The notes: generated by a model not told the origin, from the sequence alone. Positions 34,662 to 45,114 are shown, numbered from the stretch's first letter. The stretch: DNA of 64,000 bases from Nostoc piscinale CENA21 (GCF_001298445.1 NZ_CP012036.1:2235263-2299262); one strand, 5' to 3'. Numbers and translations: made by a program.

Positions 34662-36824
34662 ATGTTACCGTCGCTCATTGAAGTCCTACCTATGGAACCA
34701 GTCTTACCAGTTCTTGCGCTAGAACCTAATTTCCATCTGGGTCAAGAACCAATCGTTCCTTTGGCAATTTTATTACTGATAATTTTAGTTATACCCATTT
34801 TATTTGAGCGCCTCAGAATACCAGGTTTAGTTGGTTTAGTTGGTTCTGGAGTTGTACTTGGCCCGTCAGGTTGGAATTTAGTTCACACTGATTACTCAAT
34901 CATTAACCTACTATCTAACATTGGCTTAATTTATTTGATGTTTTTGATAGGTTTAGAAAAAGACTTTCGCCAATTACACCAGAGTCAAAAACAAGCTTGG
35001 GGATTTGCTGGATTCACTTTGATTATCTCTTTACTAATGGGACTCTTCATCGGGAAGATTTGCGGTTGGGGGGCGAATACATCTCTGTTCATCGGCTGCT
35101 TATTTATTTCCTCTACTCTTTTGGCATATCCCCTTCTCAGCAGTTTGGGAGTTATTAATAATCAAGCCATTAGCACTTCGATTAAAGCGACAATATTAAC
35201 TGATATCGGTGCTGTTTTGATATTAGCGATTTTTTTATCTAGCCAACCCACAGAGGCATTCAATTTATCTTACATCCTCACATATTTAGGTCGGTTAATT
35301 ATTTATACAACAATTATTTGGATGGGTTTTGATTGGGCTGGACAAGAATTTTTCCGTCGTTCTGGAGATGATGAAGGCAATAAATTTTTATTTGTCTTGA
35401 TCTCAGTATTTATTGCCCTCATCAGTTGTCAATTACTGGGAATTACCAAAATTGTCGGAGCATTTTTAGCAGGCCTGGTAGTGAATACAGTGGTTGGTGA
35501 CAGTCCCACCAAAGAAAAAATTACATTTGTAGGTAGTGTTTTATTTATTCCGGTATTCTTTGTTAACCTTGGTGTTTTAATTAATTTGCCTGCTGGGAGC
35601 AGTGGAATTACAGTTTTAGAGTTAACCTTGTTAGTCTTTGTTTGTGTAATTGTTAGTAAATTTTTAGCGGCGTTGTTAGCAAAACTTTGCTACCGCTATA
35701 ACTGGCAAGAAATGTTTACTATGTGGTCGATATCGCTACCCCAAGTGAGTACCACCTTAGCGGGAACTTTTTTAGGGTATCGCGCTGGCTGGCTCTCCAT
35801 AGAAGTATTTCAGAGTATAGTGGCCTTAGTGCTGATGACATCAGCTTTAGGGGTTGTACTTACAGATCGCCTTGCTGTGGCTTTAACATCTACACCCCAG
35901 TCAGAAGCACTCACAGTAAATTTATCTGAAGCCAAAATCGCCGAAAAACCTAGTATTTTCACTATAGTTGTACCGATATATAATCCTCATACGCAGCAGT
36001 ACTTAATGGAAATGGCGGCATTATTAGCCCGGTTTGAAAAAAGCAAAATTATCCCGTTAAATATTGCTCCGGCTGCGGTGCGGATGGATGGAGGACAACT
36101 AGAAGCATCTGTGCAAAAAAGTGAACGGTTATTAGCTAAAGCCACTGATCAGAGTCTGGGCGGGAAAATTGAAACAGTACCACTACTGCGGATTGACAAT
36201 GCTTATGGAGCCGGAATTAGCCGAGCTGCACGTGAGCAGAAAGCCAGTTTAATTGTTATGGGTTGGGGTAAACGCAATGGTCTGCGATCGCGTTTATTTG
36301 GTAATGTAAATGACAGTGTATTATGGGCATCCCGTTGTGCTGTAGCAGTCACATGTCTAGTAGAGTCCCCCCAAAAAATTCAGCGCATTCTTGTACCATT
36401 AGAAAATTTAACGTCGCCTGTATTGCCTGCTGTTAAGTTTGCCCAAATGTTAGCAGAGGCCAATCAAGCCCAAGTCACAGTTTTAAATGTGTGCGATCGC
36501 CGTATTAGTTCTAGTAAAATTGCCGCTAGGCGATCTCAACTGACAGTTTTAGTCTCACAGTTAGCCCTGCCAAATCCCCCAGAAATTCAAATGATTGCTC
36601 ATGACAATATTGCCCAGGCAATTTTACAGGCAGCTAGACTGTATGATTTGGTAGTATTACCTTTTATCCGTAACTATCATATCCCTGGTGGCTTAGTGAT
36701 GAGTGATCTAACGACTCAAATCGCCAAGCACCTGACTTGCTCGATTGTCATCCTGAAAGCCTCTGAAAATACGCAAGTCACGAACATATCTAAAACTATT
36801 GCTAACACGAGTTATATGATTTAA
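34662..36824 (+). CDS. CPA2-type cation:proton antiporter with C-terminal USP domains
   Basis: This 720-residue protein has an N-terminal Na+/H+ exchanger (CPA2, KefB-like) domain with about 12 transmembrane helices (LFIGCLFISSTLLAYPLL, IGAVLILAIFL, IVGAFLAGLVVNTV) over residues ~30-410. Two universal-stress-protein-like domains follow (about 430-560, including SLIVMGWGKRNGLRSRLFGNV, and about 570-700). It exports cations or moves K+/Na+ against protons and is probably gated by nucleotide binding to the USP part. Start at 34662 or at ATG 34692. Directly upstream lies a HIP1 palindrome (GCGATCG) pair. Confidence 0.9.
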   Translation: MLPSLIEVLPMEPVLPVLALEPNFHLGQEPIVPLAILLLIILVIPILFERLRIPGLVGLVGSGVVLGPSGWNLVHTDYSIINLLSNIGLIYLMFLIGLEKDFRQLHQSQKQAWGFAGFTLIISLLMGLFIGKICGWGANTSLFIGCLFISSTLLAYPLLSSLGVINNQAISTSIKATILTDIGAVLILAIFLSSQPTEAFNLSYILTYLGRLIIYTTIIWMGFDWAGQEFFRRSGDDEGNKFLFVLISVFIALISCQLLGITKIVGAFLAGLVVNTVVGDSPTKEKITFVGSVLFIPVFFVNLGVLINLPAGSSGITVLELTLLVFVCVIVSKFLAALLAKLCYRYNWQEMFTMWSISLPQVSTTLAGTFLGYRAGWLSIEVFQSIVALVLMTSALGVVLTDRLAVALTSTPQSEALTVNLSEAKIAEKPSIFTIVVPIYNPHTQQYLMEMAALLARFEKSKIIPLNIAPAAVRMDGGQLEASVQKSERLLAKATDQSLGGKIETVPLLRIDNAYGAGISRAAREQKASLIVMGWGKRNGLRSRLFGNVNDSVLWASRCAVAVTCLVESPQKIQRILVPLENLTSPVLPAVKFAQMLAEANQAQVTVLNVCDRRISSSKIAARRSQLTVLVSQLALPNPPEIQMIAHDNIAQAILQAARLYDLVVLPFIRNYHIPGGLVMSDLTTQIAKHLTCSIVILKASENTQVTNISKTIANTSYMI

Positions 36825-37172
36825 GTAATTTCCCTAACTCACAACTTGCAGTCGGCAATTTTGTAACTTCAGGTAGATGAAAAGCAGTTACTGATTATAA
36901 TTCGGGTTTTACAAGCAGCTGAATTTTGTTGAAGATTTCATGAATTCTCTAGTAAAAATGCTCAAGCTTTCGGTGATGTTTGCTATTTTGCTAGAAGAAT
37001 TGTCCAGCAACCAAGTATTCATGTAACAAAATTGCATACATAACAAATTAGTCACTCATAAAATACATTACTAAAATTTAGCTCTGTTCGCCCTGCATTT
37101 TTGTATCTCGGCTGGGTACTCTAAAAACAAGCTAAACAGCCACTACTAGTATCTGTAAATATCAGGAAAACT
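36825..37172. other. Gene-free spacer before the UDP-sugar genes
   Basis: About 350 bp, no gene supported. AT-rich and presumably carrying the promoter of the UDP-glucuronate decarboxylase gene in its right half; no clear box or palindrome was recognised. Confidence 0.45.
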
Positions 37173-38108
37173 ATGAGAATTTTGGTGACGGGCGGCGCTG
37201 GGTTCATTGGCTCCCATCTCATTGATCGATTAATCCCCCAAGGGCATGAAGTAATCTGTTTAGATAATTTTTATACAGGTACTAAACGTAATATCTTTAA
37301 ATGGATGGGACACCCGAACTTTGAGTTGATCCGCCACGATATTACTGAGCCAATTCGTTTAGAAGTAGACCAAATTTATCATTTAGCTTGTCCCGCTTCG
37401 CCAGTACATTATCAGTACAACCCAGTGAAAACCGTTAAGACTAACGTCATGGGAACGCTGAATATGTTGGGGTTAGCCAAACGTGTAAAAGCTAGATTTT
37501 TGTTAGCTTCGACTAGTGAAGTTTACGGTGATCCAGAAGTTCATCCCCAAACCGAAGACTACAGAGGTAATGTTAATCCCATTGGATTGCGTTCTTGTTA
37601 CGACGAAGGTAAAAGGATTGCGGAAACTTTAGCATTTGACTACTACAGACAAAATAAAGTTGAGATTCGCGTAGCCCGGATATTTAACACCTATGGCCCT
37701 CGGATGTTAGAAAATGACGGTCGGGTAGTCAGTAATTTGGTAGTTCAAGCATTACGGGGTATCCCCTTAACTGTGTATGGTGAAGGTACACAAACTCGTA
37801 GTTTTTGTTACGTATCCGACCTAGTAGAAGGACTGATGCGGTTGATGAATTGTGAATTTACTGGCCCGATCAATTTAGGTAATCCTGACGAATACACAAT
37901 CTTGGAATTGGCGCAGGCTGTGCAGAAGTTAGTGAATACAGATGCCGAAATTAAGTTTGAGCCATTACCTTCTGATGATCCTCGCCGCCGTCGCCCTGAT
38001 ATTACCAGAGCAAAAACTTGGTTAAATTGGGAACCTACCATTCCGCTCCAAGAGGGGTTAAAACTGACAGTAGAGGATTTCCGCGATCGCATAAAAAGCG
38101 ATACTTAG
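37173..38108 (+). CDS. UDP-glucuronate decarboxylase (UDP-xylose synthase)
   Basis: This 311-residue extended SDR enzyme has an NAD-binding GGAGFIGSH at the N-terminus, the substrate motif HLACPASPVHYQYNP and catalytic Tyr/Lys in SCYDEGKRIAET (YxxxK), TSEVYGDP, and RIFNTYGPRM. It decarboxylates UDP-glucuronate to UDP-xylose for cell-surface polysaccharides. The following gene makes UDP-glucuronate, so the two form a two-step pathway in natural order on one strand. Confidence 0.93.
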   Translation: MRILVTGGAGFIGSHLIDRLIPQGHEVICLDNFYTGTKRNIFKWMGHPNFELIRHDITEPIRLEVDQIYHLACPASPVHYQYNPVKTVKTNVMGTLNMLGLAKRVKARFLLASTSEVYGDPEVHPQTEDYRGNVNPIGLRSCYDEGKRIAETLAFDYYRQNKVEIRVARIFNTYGPRMLENDGRVVSNLVVQALRGIPLTVYGEGTQTRSFCYVSDLVEGLMRLMNCEFTGPINLGNPDEYTILELAQAVQKLVNTDAEIKFEPLPSDDPRRRRPDITRAKTWLNWEPTIPLQEGLKLTVEDFRDRIKSDT

Positions 38109-38272
38109 GATTTAAGCTTCCCCACAGTTGATCAAACTGCTCTGAATCAGAGTAAAAGCTAAGTTGCCTTCATAGCTTGTACTTCAATCATTAGTTCATC
38201 AACGGCGTGTAAATGTCGTATTGACAACTTCATTTTTGAAGAATCACCCCAAGAAAGCGAGGAGTTAATAAA

Positions 38273-39664
38273 ATGCGTGTTTGCGTAATTGGTACTGGGT
38301 ACGTTGGTTTAGTTACAGGTGCTTGCTTGGCTCACATTGGCCATGATGTAGTTTGCATCGATAACAACGAAGAAAAAGTCAAACTGATGAAGTCTGGGCA
38401 ATCACCCATTTTTGAGCCAGGACTCTCGGAAATTATGCAATCTGCCATTCAATCTGGCAATATTCAGTTTTCTTCCGATCTCGCGGCTGGGGTTGCCCAC
38501 GGTGAAATTCTCTTTATTGCTGTGGGTACACCACCCCTACCCACTGGTGAAAGTGATACCCGTTATGTTGAAGCTGTAGCCCGTGGAATTGGTTCCAACC
38601 TCAATGGCGGTTATAAAGTCATCGTCAACAAATCTACAGTACCCATTGGTTCTGGTGATTGGGTAAGAATGATTGTTTTAGATGGCATTGCAGAACGCCA
38701 AAAATCATTGGTACCAGCAGGTGGTGTGCCTAGTGATGACAAATTGCCAGAACTGGCTGCACATTTTGATGTTGTCAGCAACCCAGAGTTTTTGCGTGAA
38801 GGTTCAGCAGTATACGATACCTTTAACCCCGATCGCATTGTTTTAGGCGGCAATAGCTCGAAAGCAGTCGCTATGATGCAAGAACTTTATGCCCCCATTG
38901 TCGAACGCAAGTTTGCAGCTGACCAATCTTTACCACCTGTACCTGTACTAGTGACAGACCTCAGTTCAGCAGAGATGATCAAATACGCTGCGAATGCTTT
39001 CTTGGCTACCAAGATTAGTTTTATTAACGAAGTTGCTAACATTTGCGATCGCGTTGGTGCTGACGTGACTCAAGTAGCTAAAGGCATCGGTTTAGACTCC
39101 CGCATCGGTAACAAATTCCTACAAGCAGGCATTGGCTGGGGTGGCTCTTGCTTCCCCAAAGATGTTTCCGCTTTGATTCACACTGCTGATGATTATGGTT
39201 ACGAAGCCCAACTACTCAAATCAGCTGTCAGCGTTAATGAACGCCAGCGTTTGATTGCTTTGGAAAAACTTCAGCAAGTCCTGAAAATCCTCAAAGGAAA
39301 AACAGTCGGTTTACTCGGATTGACCTTCAAACCCGATACAGACGACTTGCGCGATGCACCCGCCCTTAACTTAATTGAGCAACTCAACCGCTTAGGAGCG
39401 AAAGTTAAAGCTTACGACCCAATTATTTCTCAAACCGGGATGCGTCATGGTTTGTCTGGCGTTTTAGTTGAAACTGATGCCGAAAGACTCGCCGATGGTT
39501 GTGATGCTTTGGTACTTGTAACCGAATGGCAGCAATTCAGCCAGCTAGACTATGCCAAAATGGCACAACTGATGAACAACCCTGTCGTGATTGATGGTCG
39601 TAACTTCCTCGACCCTGAAACAATGGTGAGAGCAGGTTTCCAATACGTTGGTATTGGTAGATAA
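38273..39664 (+). CDS. ugd: UDP-glucose 6-dehydrogenase
   Basis: This 463-residue UDP-glucose/GDP-mannose dehydrogenase has an N-terminal NAD domain (CVIGTGYVGLVTGACLAHIG), ATPxPTG-like loop (VGTPPLPTGESDTRYVE), catalytic Cys in GWGGSCFPKDVSAL, and a C-terminal UDP-binding domain (GLTFKPDTDDLRDAPAL). It oxidises UDP-glucose to UDP-glucuronate, the substrate of the preceding enzyme. Good AGCGAGGAG Shine-Dalgarno before ATG 38273. Confidence 0.95.
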   Translation: MRVCVIGTGYVGLVTGACLAHIGHDVVCIDNNEEKVKLMKSGQSPIFEPGLSEIMQSAIQSGNIQFSSDLAAGVAHGEILFIAVGTPPLPTGESDTRYVEAVARGIGSNLNGGYKVIVNKSTVPIGSGDWVRMIVLDGIAERQKSLVPAGGVPSDDKLPELAAHFDVVSNPEFLREGSAVYDTFNPDRIVLGGNSSKAVAMMQELYAPIVERKFAADQSLPPVPVLVTDLSSAEMIKYAANAFLATKISFINEVANICDRVGADVTQVAKGIGLDSRIGNKFLQAGIGWGGSCFPKDVSALIHTADDYGYEAQLLKSAVSVNERQRLIALEKLQQVLKILKGKTVGLLGLTFKPDTDDLRDAPALNLIEQLNRLGAKVKAYDPIISQTGMRHGLSGVLVETDAERLADGCDALVLVTEWQQFSQLDYAKMAQLMNNPVVIDGRNFLDPETMVRAGFQYVGIGR

Positions 39665-39675
39665 TTCTCCAAATG

Positions 39676-39741
39676 TAGGGTGGGCAATGCTCTTGGCGTA
39701 AAGATTAAAGTTTGCGCGAACTTTAAATATTGCCCACCTGA
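39676..39741. repeat. GTAGGGTGGGCAAT inverted repeat
   Basis: GTAGGGTGGGCAAT (39676-39689) and ATTGCCCACC (39727-39736) enclose a middle palindrome around AAAGTTTGCGCGAACTTT. It is a mobile-palindrome-type intergenic element common in cyanobacteria. HIP1-rich inverted copies (GCGATCGCC) also occur at 39866-39902. Confidence 0.6.
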
Positions 39742-39932
39742 TAAAACTTGCAATCAATTAACTGGTGCAAGATGTAGTTTGATATGATCTCTCCTGCATC
39801 CCTTCTCCGACGCGGAGGAGGGAATTTTAATATCTGACGCACTCTAACATTGAGAAAAACAGCAAAAGCGATCGCCCATCTGCAAAGACAAGCGATCGCC
39901 ATCAGTTTTAAAGCTCAATACACTGTATTGAA

Positions 39933-41624
39933 TTAGAAATTATAACCAACACCGAACAGCAAACCAAGATCAGTCCGATCTAGAAAAGCAGCATTGGCAG
40001 TACCGTTGAGTGTAAAGCGATCGCCTAAAGGCACATCCACACCACCAGTTAACAACAGTCCAACGTCAGCATCATTGCCAGTATTGATAGCGACACCAGC
40101 ACCAACAAAAGGTGAAACAGGGAAACGTTGCTCACCTGTAGGATTAACAGAACGAGGTAAAAAGTCAAATGTCAAGGGTACTAAAACTACGGTGTTGTCA
40201 CCAAATACGGCAGAAGGACGTACAGAAATATAGTTAGTTAGCCCGACTTTACTAATTACTGCTATGTTTCCTCCTCCTAAAGCGGAGTCCCCGCCTAGTA
40301 TACCGATATTACCAGCAACACCAACATAACTAGAGCCGCCACGGGTAGCCCTACCAGCATTAATATCGGTAGTTGTGGTTCCAGGAGTAGTTTGATTATT
40401 GTCTGTGGGTTGTTGACTCACATTCAAGTTAGGTGGTATTAAAACTTCATTAATAACGTGAATCACACCATTACTAGCTTGAACATTCGGTTGAATCACT
40501 CGCGCATCGTTGACAGCGATTTGATTATTCGCACTGTCCACCTTGATATTTACAGACTGATCCTCAGCTGTTCTTAGTTCGCCAGGTGTGAGTTGAGTAG
40601 AAGTTAATGAGCCAGGAACCACATGATATCTGAGAATTTTCACCAACAATTCTCTGTTTTCTGGTCGTTGTAGCTGTTCAATAGTACCAGCAGGCAAAGC
40701 AGCAAACGCCTGATCTGTAGGCGCAAACACTGTATAAGGGCCTGGTTGTTGTAAAGTATCAGCTAAACCTGCTGTCCTTAATAAAGTAGTTAAGGTAGTA
40801 AAAGAATTATTAGATGCAGCGATGGAAACGATATCATTACCAGTCTGAGTATTACCAGTATTGCCTGCCACTATATAATTAGCAGCCGTCACATTACTAG
40901 CCAGAGGTTGGGCTTGTCCTTGTCTGACTAAGGCTTGATACAACAAACTTGCAGCTTCAGCACGAGTTAACGGAACTTGGGGATTAAGTTGTTTTACATC
41001 TGGATAGTTGACAACAATGTTAGCTTGAGTTGCCGCAGCCACATTGTTAACTGCATAGTCAGGAATTGCAGAAGCATCTGTGTAGTAAGTGTTGAGAACA
41101 TCGGAAGCATTGCCGCTAGTATTTAAATTTAAACCACTGGACAAAGCTGCGATCGCCTGAACTTTCGGAATTTGCAAATTAGGGCGAAACTCATTACCAG
41201 GATATCCCGTCATAAACCCAGTTTCGTAAGCTTCTTGAATTGCAGGAGCCGCCCAATAGCCAGTAGGTACATCTGTAAACCCACCCGCACTAATTTGCCG
41301 AACCGGATTTTGATTAAAAGCTTTTTGAATCATCGTCGCAAATTCGGCACGAGTTACAGCTTGGTTAGGTCTAAATGAACCATCTGGAAATCCCGAAATT
41401 ACATTTCTGGCTGCTAACGCTTGAATAAAAGGGGTTGCCCAGTAATCTGTACTCACATCAGAAAAATTACTAGCAGCAGTTGGGGAAGGTGTCACAGATG
41501 GCGCAGGTGTTGTAGATGGCTCTGTTGTTTGTGCCGAAACTACTATGGGGTTAAATGCCGCCGTTGCTACTCCCACAACCACCAAAGTTGTCTGTGCTAA
41601 TAACCAACCAAATAAGCTACGCAT
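39933..41624 (-). CDS. SLH - fasciclin - beta-barrel envelope protein
   Basis: This is about 563 residues from the ATG at 41624, chosen for its GGAGGAAA Shine-Dalgarno and a signal peptide (LLAQTTLVVVGVATAAFNPIVVSA). Then a Thr/Pro linker and three SLH repeats (FSDVSTDYWATPFIQAL, FTDVPTGYWAAPAIQEA and a degenerate one) at about 50-240; a fasciclin (FAS1) domain at about 265-400 (YTVFAPTDQAFAALP, YHVVPGSLTS, GVIHVINEVLIPP); and a C-terminal amphipathic-strand region ending in GVGYNF, like outer-membrane barrels with a terminal Phe. SLH repeats bind peptidoglycan or wall polymers. Combination of FAS1 with a barrel is unusual. Confidence 0.82.
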   Translation of the reverse strand: MRSLFGWLLAQTTLVVVGVATAAFNPIVVSAQTTEPSTTPAPSVTPSPTAASNFSDVSTDYWATPFIQALAARNVISGFPDGSFRPNQAVTRAEFATMIQKAFNQNPVRQISAGGFTDVPTGYWAAPAIQEAYETGFMTGYPGNEFRPNLQIPKVQAIAALSSGLNLNTSGNASDVLNTYYTDASAIPDYAVNNVAAATQANIVVNYPDVKQLNPQVPLTRAEAASLLYQALVRQGQAQPLASNVTAANYIVAGNTGNTQTGNDIVSIAASNNSFTTLTTLLRTAGLADTLQQPGPYTVFAPTDQAFAALPAGTIEQLQRPENRELLVKILRYHVVPGSLTSTQLTPGELRTAEDQSVNIKVDSANNQIAVNDARVIQPNVQASNGVIHVINEVLIPPNLNVSQQPTDNNQTTPGTTTTDINAGRATRGGSSYVGVAGNIGILGGDSALGGGNIAVISKVGLTNYISVRPSAVFGDNTVVLVPLTFDFLPRSVNPTGEQRFPVSPFVGAGVAINTGNDADVGLLLTGGVDVPLGDRFTLNGTANAAFLDRTDLGLLFGVGYNF

Positions 41625-41639
41625 GAAAATTTCCTCCAG

Positions 41640-42262
41640 AACAAAGTAGAAATATGAAAAATTCAAATATTCCCAGACATGACAATTTCACCCAACATGA
41701 AAAACCACAGGTTTTTCATAGTAGGATGCTCATTTCCATTCATGAGCTAAAACAATACTTTCTTTAAGTAATTCGGTAATCTTCCTGCTGCATGATATTT
41801 AGTAATATTAGAAGTAACAAATCGAATTTATATCTATAGTTAATATTTCCAAAAATTACTAGATTTCAACAACTAGCTAAAAGGTTACATTTTTTAAATA
41901 AATTCTCTTACCTTAGATAGTTGGGATATTTATGATATTTTGCTATAAATCAGCCTAAAGCAGCAATTACCCTGCCATAATTAGACTATAATCACTGTCA
42001 AACTGCCAGCTTTTCAGGATGTAGTGCAGTATGCAAAATGGTTTTTGAGTTTGTTTTACTAAATTTCAAAACAAATCAAAAACCTATTTAGTTAGGATAT
42101 AACTGCAAAAGTACTGACAACCACTTCCCTACCAACAAAGTGCGTCTTTCTCCCTTGTCTTCATTGTCTCTCTTACCTCTTTTGTTCAGATATCAAATAG
42201 GACTGTTATATATTTATTCTCAATGATTCTGTGCCAACAACTCAGTCTGAAGGAGGGGAAAA
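41640..42262. other. Long AT-rich intergenic region between envelope genes
   Basis: About 620 bp without a supported gene between divergent envelope-related genes. It carries AAAACCACAGGTTTTTCAT (41700-41720), a small hairpin, and a dispersed repeat near 42140-42210 (TTGTCTTCATTGTCTCTC, ATCAAATAGGACTGTTAT) shared with 9600-9680. Promoters for both neighbours should lie here. Confidence 0.45.
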
Positions 42263-43037
42263 TTGCCCCCAAAACAAAATCTCGAACAATTATGGATTGT
42301 ACGCTGTGGTGCTGCTTTCTTGCTGTTTGGTCAAGTCACACTTCATTTGCTTCAAGGAAAAGCTTACTATCACAAAATTCTGGAACACATGGTAACAGCA
42401 GGGCCTGGTTCTATCTCACCAGTGCTGCTGGTAAGCGGTTTTGCTGGGATGATTTTTACGATTCAAACCGCCAGAGAATTAGTTCAATTTGGTGCTGTTA
42501 GTGCGGTGGGGGGTGCGTTTGCTTTGGCTTTTTGCCGAGAATTAGCACCTATTTTGACAGCTAGTATTCTTGCAGGACAAGTTGGTTCTGCTTTTGCTGC
42601 TGAGTTGGGTGCAATGCGTGTTACAGAACAAATCGATGCACTTTACATGCTCAGAACTGATCCGATAGATTATTTAGTACTGCCTAGGGTGATGGCTTGC
42701 TGTTTAATGATGCCTTTAATGATGATTTTTGCTTTGATGATTGGCATCATGGGTGGTGTATTGGCTGCATCACAGTTTTACCAAATTGCTCCCGAAGTCT
42801 TTTTAGAATCAGTCAGAAATTTTTTTAGAACCCTCAGATTTAATGATTATTTTGTTAAAAGGATTCATTTTTGGAATTCTGGTGGCTGTTAATGGTTGCA
42901 GTTGGGGACTAACTACAAAAGGCGGTGCAAAGGAAGTTGGAGAATCAGCTACAACGGCAGTTGTTACTACTTGGGTATCAATTTTTATCATGGATTTCAT
43001 CATAACTGTATTACTCTCTGGACAGCCTAATTTTTAG
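42263..43037 (+). CDS. MlaE-family ABC transporter permease, frame broken at a T7 run
   Basis: This is an MlaE/YrbE lipid-transport permease (GPGSISPVLLVSGFAGMIFTIQT, FCRELAPILTASILAGQVGSAFAAELG, MRVTEQIDALYMLRTDP). TTG start at 42263 is supported by an AAGGAGGGG Shine-Dalgarno 7 bp upstream. The frame fails at the T7 run 42820-42826. Dropping one T restores NFLEPSDLMIILLKGFIFGI and NGCSWGLTTKGGAKEVGESATTAV, ending at 43037 (about 257 residues, normal). It works with MlaF/MlaD-type partners not present here to move lipids between envelope or thylakoid membranes. Confidence 0.85.
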
Positions 43038-43191
43038 TAATTTCTCATCTTCTTAAGTACTTTTGCTGAAGCAAAACTAATTGTTTTTATACTGGTTTTC
43101 TTGAAGTAAAAAATTTTTGCCAAAATGACATTTGATTTAGCAATCTGGAAATTTGATTGTTATATTGTATTAAATGACTATGTAGCTAATT

Positions 43192-43923
43192 ATGGGGAAA
43201 GCTGTGCGTGATGATTTACAGGGCTTAGAAATTAGTCAAAAAGAATTACAACAACTAACTAATTTGCCTGTCAAATATCAACTAGTTTTAATTACTAATC
43301 CTCTAAAAGAATTTAGTAAACAATTGATATATAAAATGAAAGGCTCGGAGGGAGCTACAGTAGTTTTTATTAGCTTTTCTATATTTGTTTTTACTTATTT
43401 AATCCTGGATATTATTATTAAGTTATTCGCCAATTGGCTAACCATTCCATCTTGGATATTACTACTATTGATGTGTTTTTTCGGTAGTGCTGGCATACAG
43501 TTAATTTTCTATTTTCTGTGGCGCAATATTCGGAGAATTTTAAAAGAAAATATGACTTATTCTCTGCAAATTCTCTTAAATGATGTTGACCGATATAATG
43601 CAGTTATTAAAGCCATAGATATTAATGACCAAATAGAAGCGGCAGGAAATCCCGAAGTTAGTATTCAAGAACGCGAAAAAGTAATTGCTGCATTGCAGTT
43701 TACCAGAGCCGATTTAGTACGAGCTTTGAAAACAGAAAGAATTTTGCGCGAAAACAAGAATTTTATTATTCATAATGCTGAATTATTTGCCAATAATTTA
43801 GCGGCTTTGGCAACAATGCAAGTTACAGAAAAAGCTACGGAACATGGCAAGTTATTAAATGAAGCATTACAGATTGCTTTGGATGTGCAGTATGAAATGA
43901 AAAAGTTACAAAGTCAAGGATGA
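43192..43923 (+). CDS. Two-helix membrane protein with long C-terminal helical region, unknown
   Basis: This 243-residue protein, not recognised, has two hydrophobic helices (VVFISFSIFVFTYLILDIII at about 56-76 and SWILLLLMCFFGSAGIQLIF at about 85-105). A mainly helical C-terminal half with coiled-coil character follows (QEREKVIAALQFTRADLVRA, MQVTEKATEHGKLLNEALQ). No catalytic motif. It stands alone between mlaE and the DUF1350 gene. Confidence 0.6.
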   Translation: MGKAVRDDLQGLEISQKELQQLTNLPVKYQLVLITNPLKEFSKQLIYKMKGSEGATVVFISFSIFVFTYLILDIIIKLFANWLTIPSWILLLLMCFFGSAGIQLIFYFLWRNIRRILKENMTYSLQILLNDVDRYNAVIKAIDINDQIEAAGNPEVSIQEREKVIAALQFTRADLVRALKTERILRENKNFIIHNAELFANNLAALATMQVTEKATEHGKLLNEALQIALDVQYEMKKLQSQG

Positions 43924-44179
43924 AGGTGAGAAAGGGGACAAGGTAGATAAGGTAGACAAGGGGGACAGTGAGTAGTAGATTGCTTGGGAGCTTCTACTGT
44001 GATTGCGCTTTAAATTTAAGTGCTGCACAGGAACTAAGTTAAAAATCATTTTTTCTGTTGCTCAGTCTGCCAAGCTCAGTATTTCTCTGATTACTACTCC
44101 TGAATTCTGCTATGTTACCCCAGTGTCGCAGTTCCCAGTCTAATATAAAGAAGTGTAAATTAAGCGATCGCCTACAGGC

Positions 44180-44947
44180 ATGGACTGGAAAGAAATTAGA
44201 GGTAACTGGGTACTAGTTCCCAAAAATCCTATAGGTATTGTCCATTTTTTAGGGGGTGCTTTTGTGGCTACTGCACCGCACCTAACTTACCGCTGGTTAC
44301 TGGAACAGGTAGCCAGTAAAGGATATCTTGTGATTGCGACTCCCTTTGTGAATACGTTAGATCATATAGCGATCGCCCAATCTGTTTTATTAAACTTTGA
44401 ACGCACTCTCGAACGCTTACACGACTCCGGTTTATTGCGTAAGCTGTATCTTCCTACCTATGGTATTGGACATAGTATGGGTTGCAAACTCCATTTACTC
44501 ATCGGTAGTTTGTATCCTGTAGAAAGAGCCGGAAATATCTTAATATCCTTTAATAACTACGCAGCTAGAGATGCTATTCCTTTAGTTGAGCAACTCAATT
44601 CTAGTTTGGCAATTGAGTTTACACCTTCGCCATTAGAAACAAATAAGATTGTTCAAGAAGGTTATAAAGTCCGGCGGAATTTACTAATTAAATTCAATAA
44701 CGATAACCTCGACCAATCAGCAGCTTTAACCAAAATTTTACAGCAACGCTTTCCAGAAATGGTTACAGCACAAACCTTACCTGGAACTCATACAACTCCT
44801 CTTGGACAAGATATTCAATGGCAAATTGGTACTTCATTCACTCCTTTTGATGCTTTGGGACAATGGTTCAAGCAAGAAGTTTATCGTGATTTACATCAAC
44901 TTAAGCGTGCTATTCTCCTATGGATGAATCCTTTATCCCCACCGTAA
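44180..44947 (+). CDS. DUF1350 alpha/beta-hydrolase-like protein
   Basis: This 255-residue protein has an N-terminal WVLVPKNPIGIVHFLGGAFVAT, a strand GYLVIATPFVNT, and a nucleophile-elbow-like YGIGHSMGCKLHLLIGS (G-H-S-M-G) with Ser as candidate nucleophile. It fits the DUF1350 family of plants and cyanobacteria, which has an alpha/beta-hydrolase fold. The acid and His are suggested by LPGTHTTP. Substrate unknown; chloroplast relatives exist. Preceded by a HIP1 palindrome. Confidence 0.8.
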   Translation: MDWKEIRGNWVLVPKNPIGIVHFLGGAFVATAPHLTYRWLLEQVASKGYLVIATPFVNTLDHIAIAQSVLLNFERTLERLHDSGLLRKLYLPTYGIGHSMGCKLHLLIGSLYPVERAGNILISFNNYAARDAIPLVEQLNSSLAIEFTPSPLETNKIVQEGYKVRRNLLIKFNNDNLDQSAALTKILQQRFPEMVTAQTLPGTHTTPLGQDIQWQIGTSFTPFDALGQWFKQEVYRDLHQLKRAILLWMNPLSPP

Positions 44948-44984
44948 TTATTGATATGTTCCTGAACAGATATAGTAGTCCTAA

Positions 44985-45018
44985 AGATACCAGATTTTTT
45001 TTGAGAAGTCGGGTATCT
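44985..45018. repeat. GATACC...GGGTATC hairpin
   Basis: GATACCAGATTTTTTTTGAGAAGTCGGGTATC forms a stem of about 6 bp plus an inner T8. It is a relative of the 13389-13424 palindrome and lies just after the DUF1350 gene, where it could act as a terminator on this strand although the T-run is inside the loop. Confidence 0.45.
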
Positions 45019-45114
45019 GACAGCAGAAAACTTTAGTAAAGTTGAGAAATTTTAAATTTGTCAGTTTGTTGATTTTTTATGTTATCAAATAATAATTAAT
45101 TATATCAAAATTTT

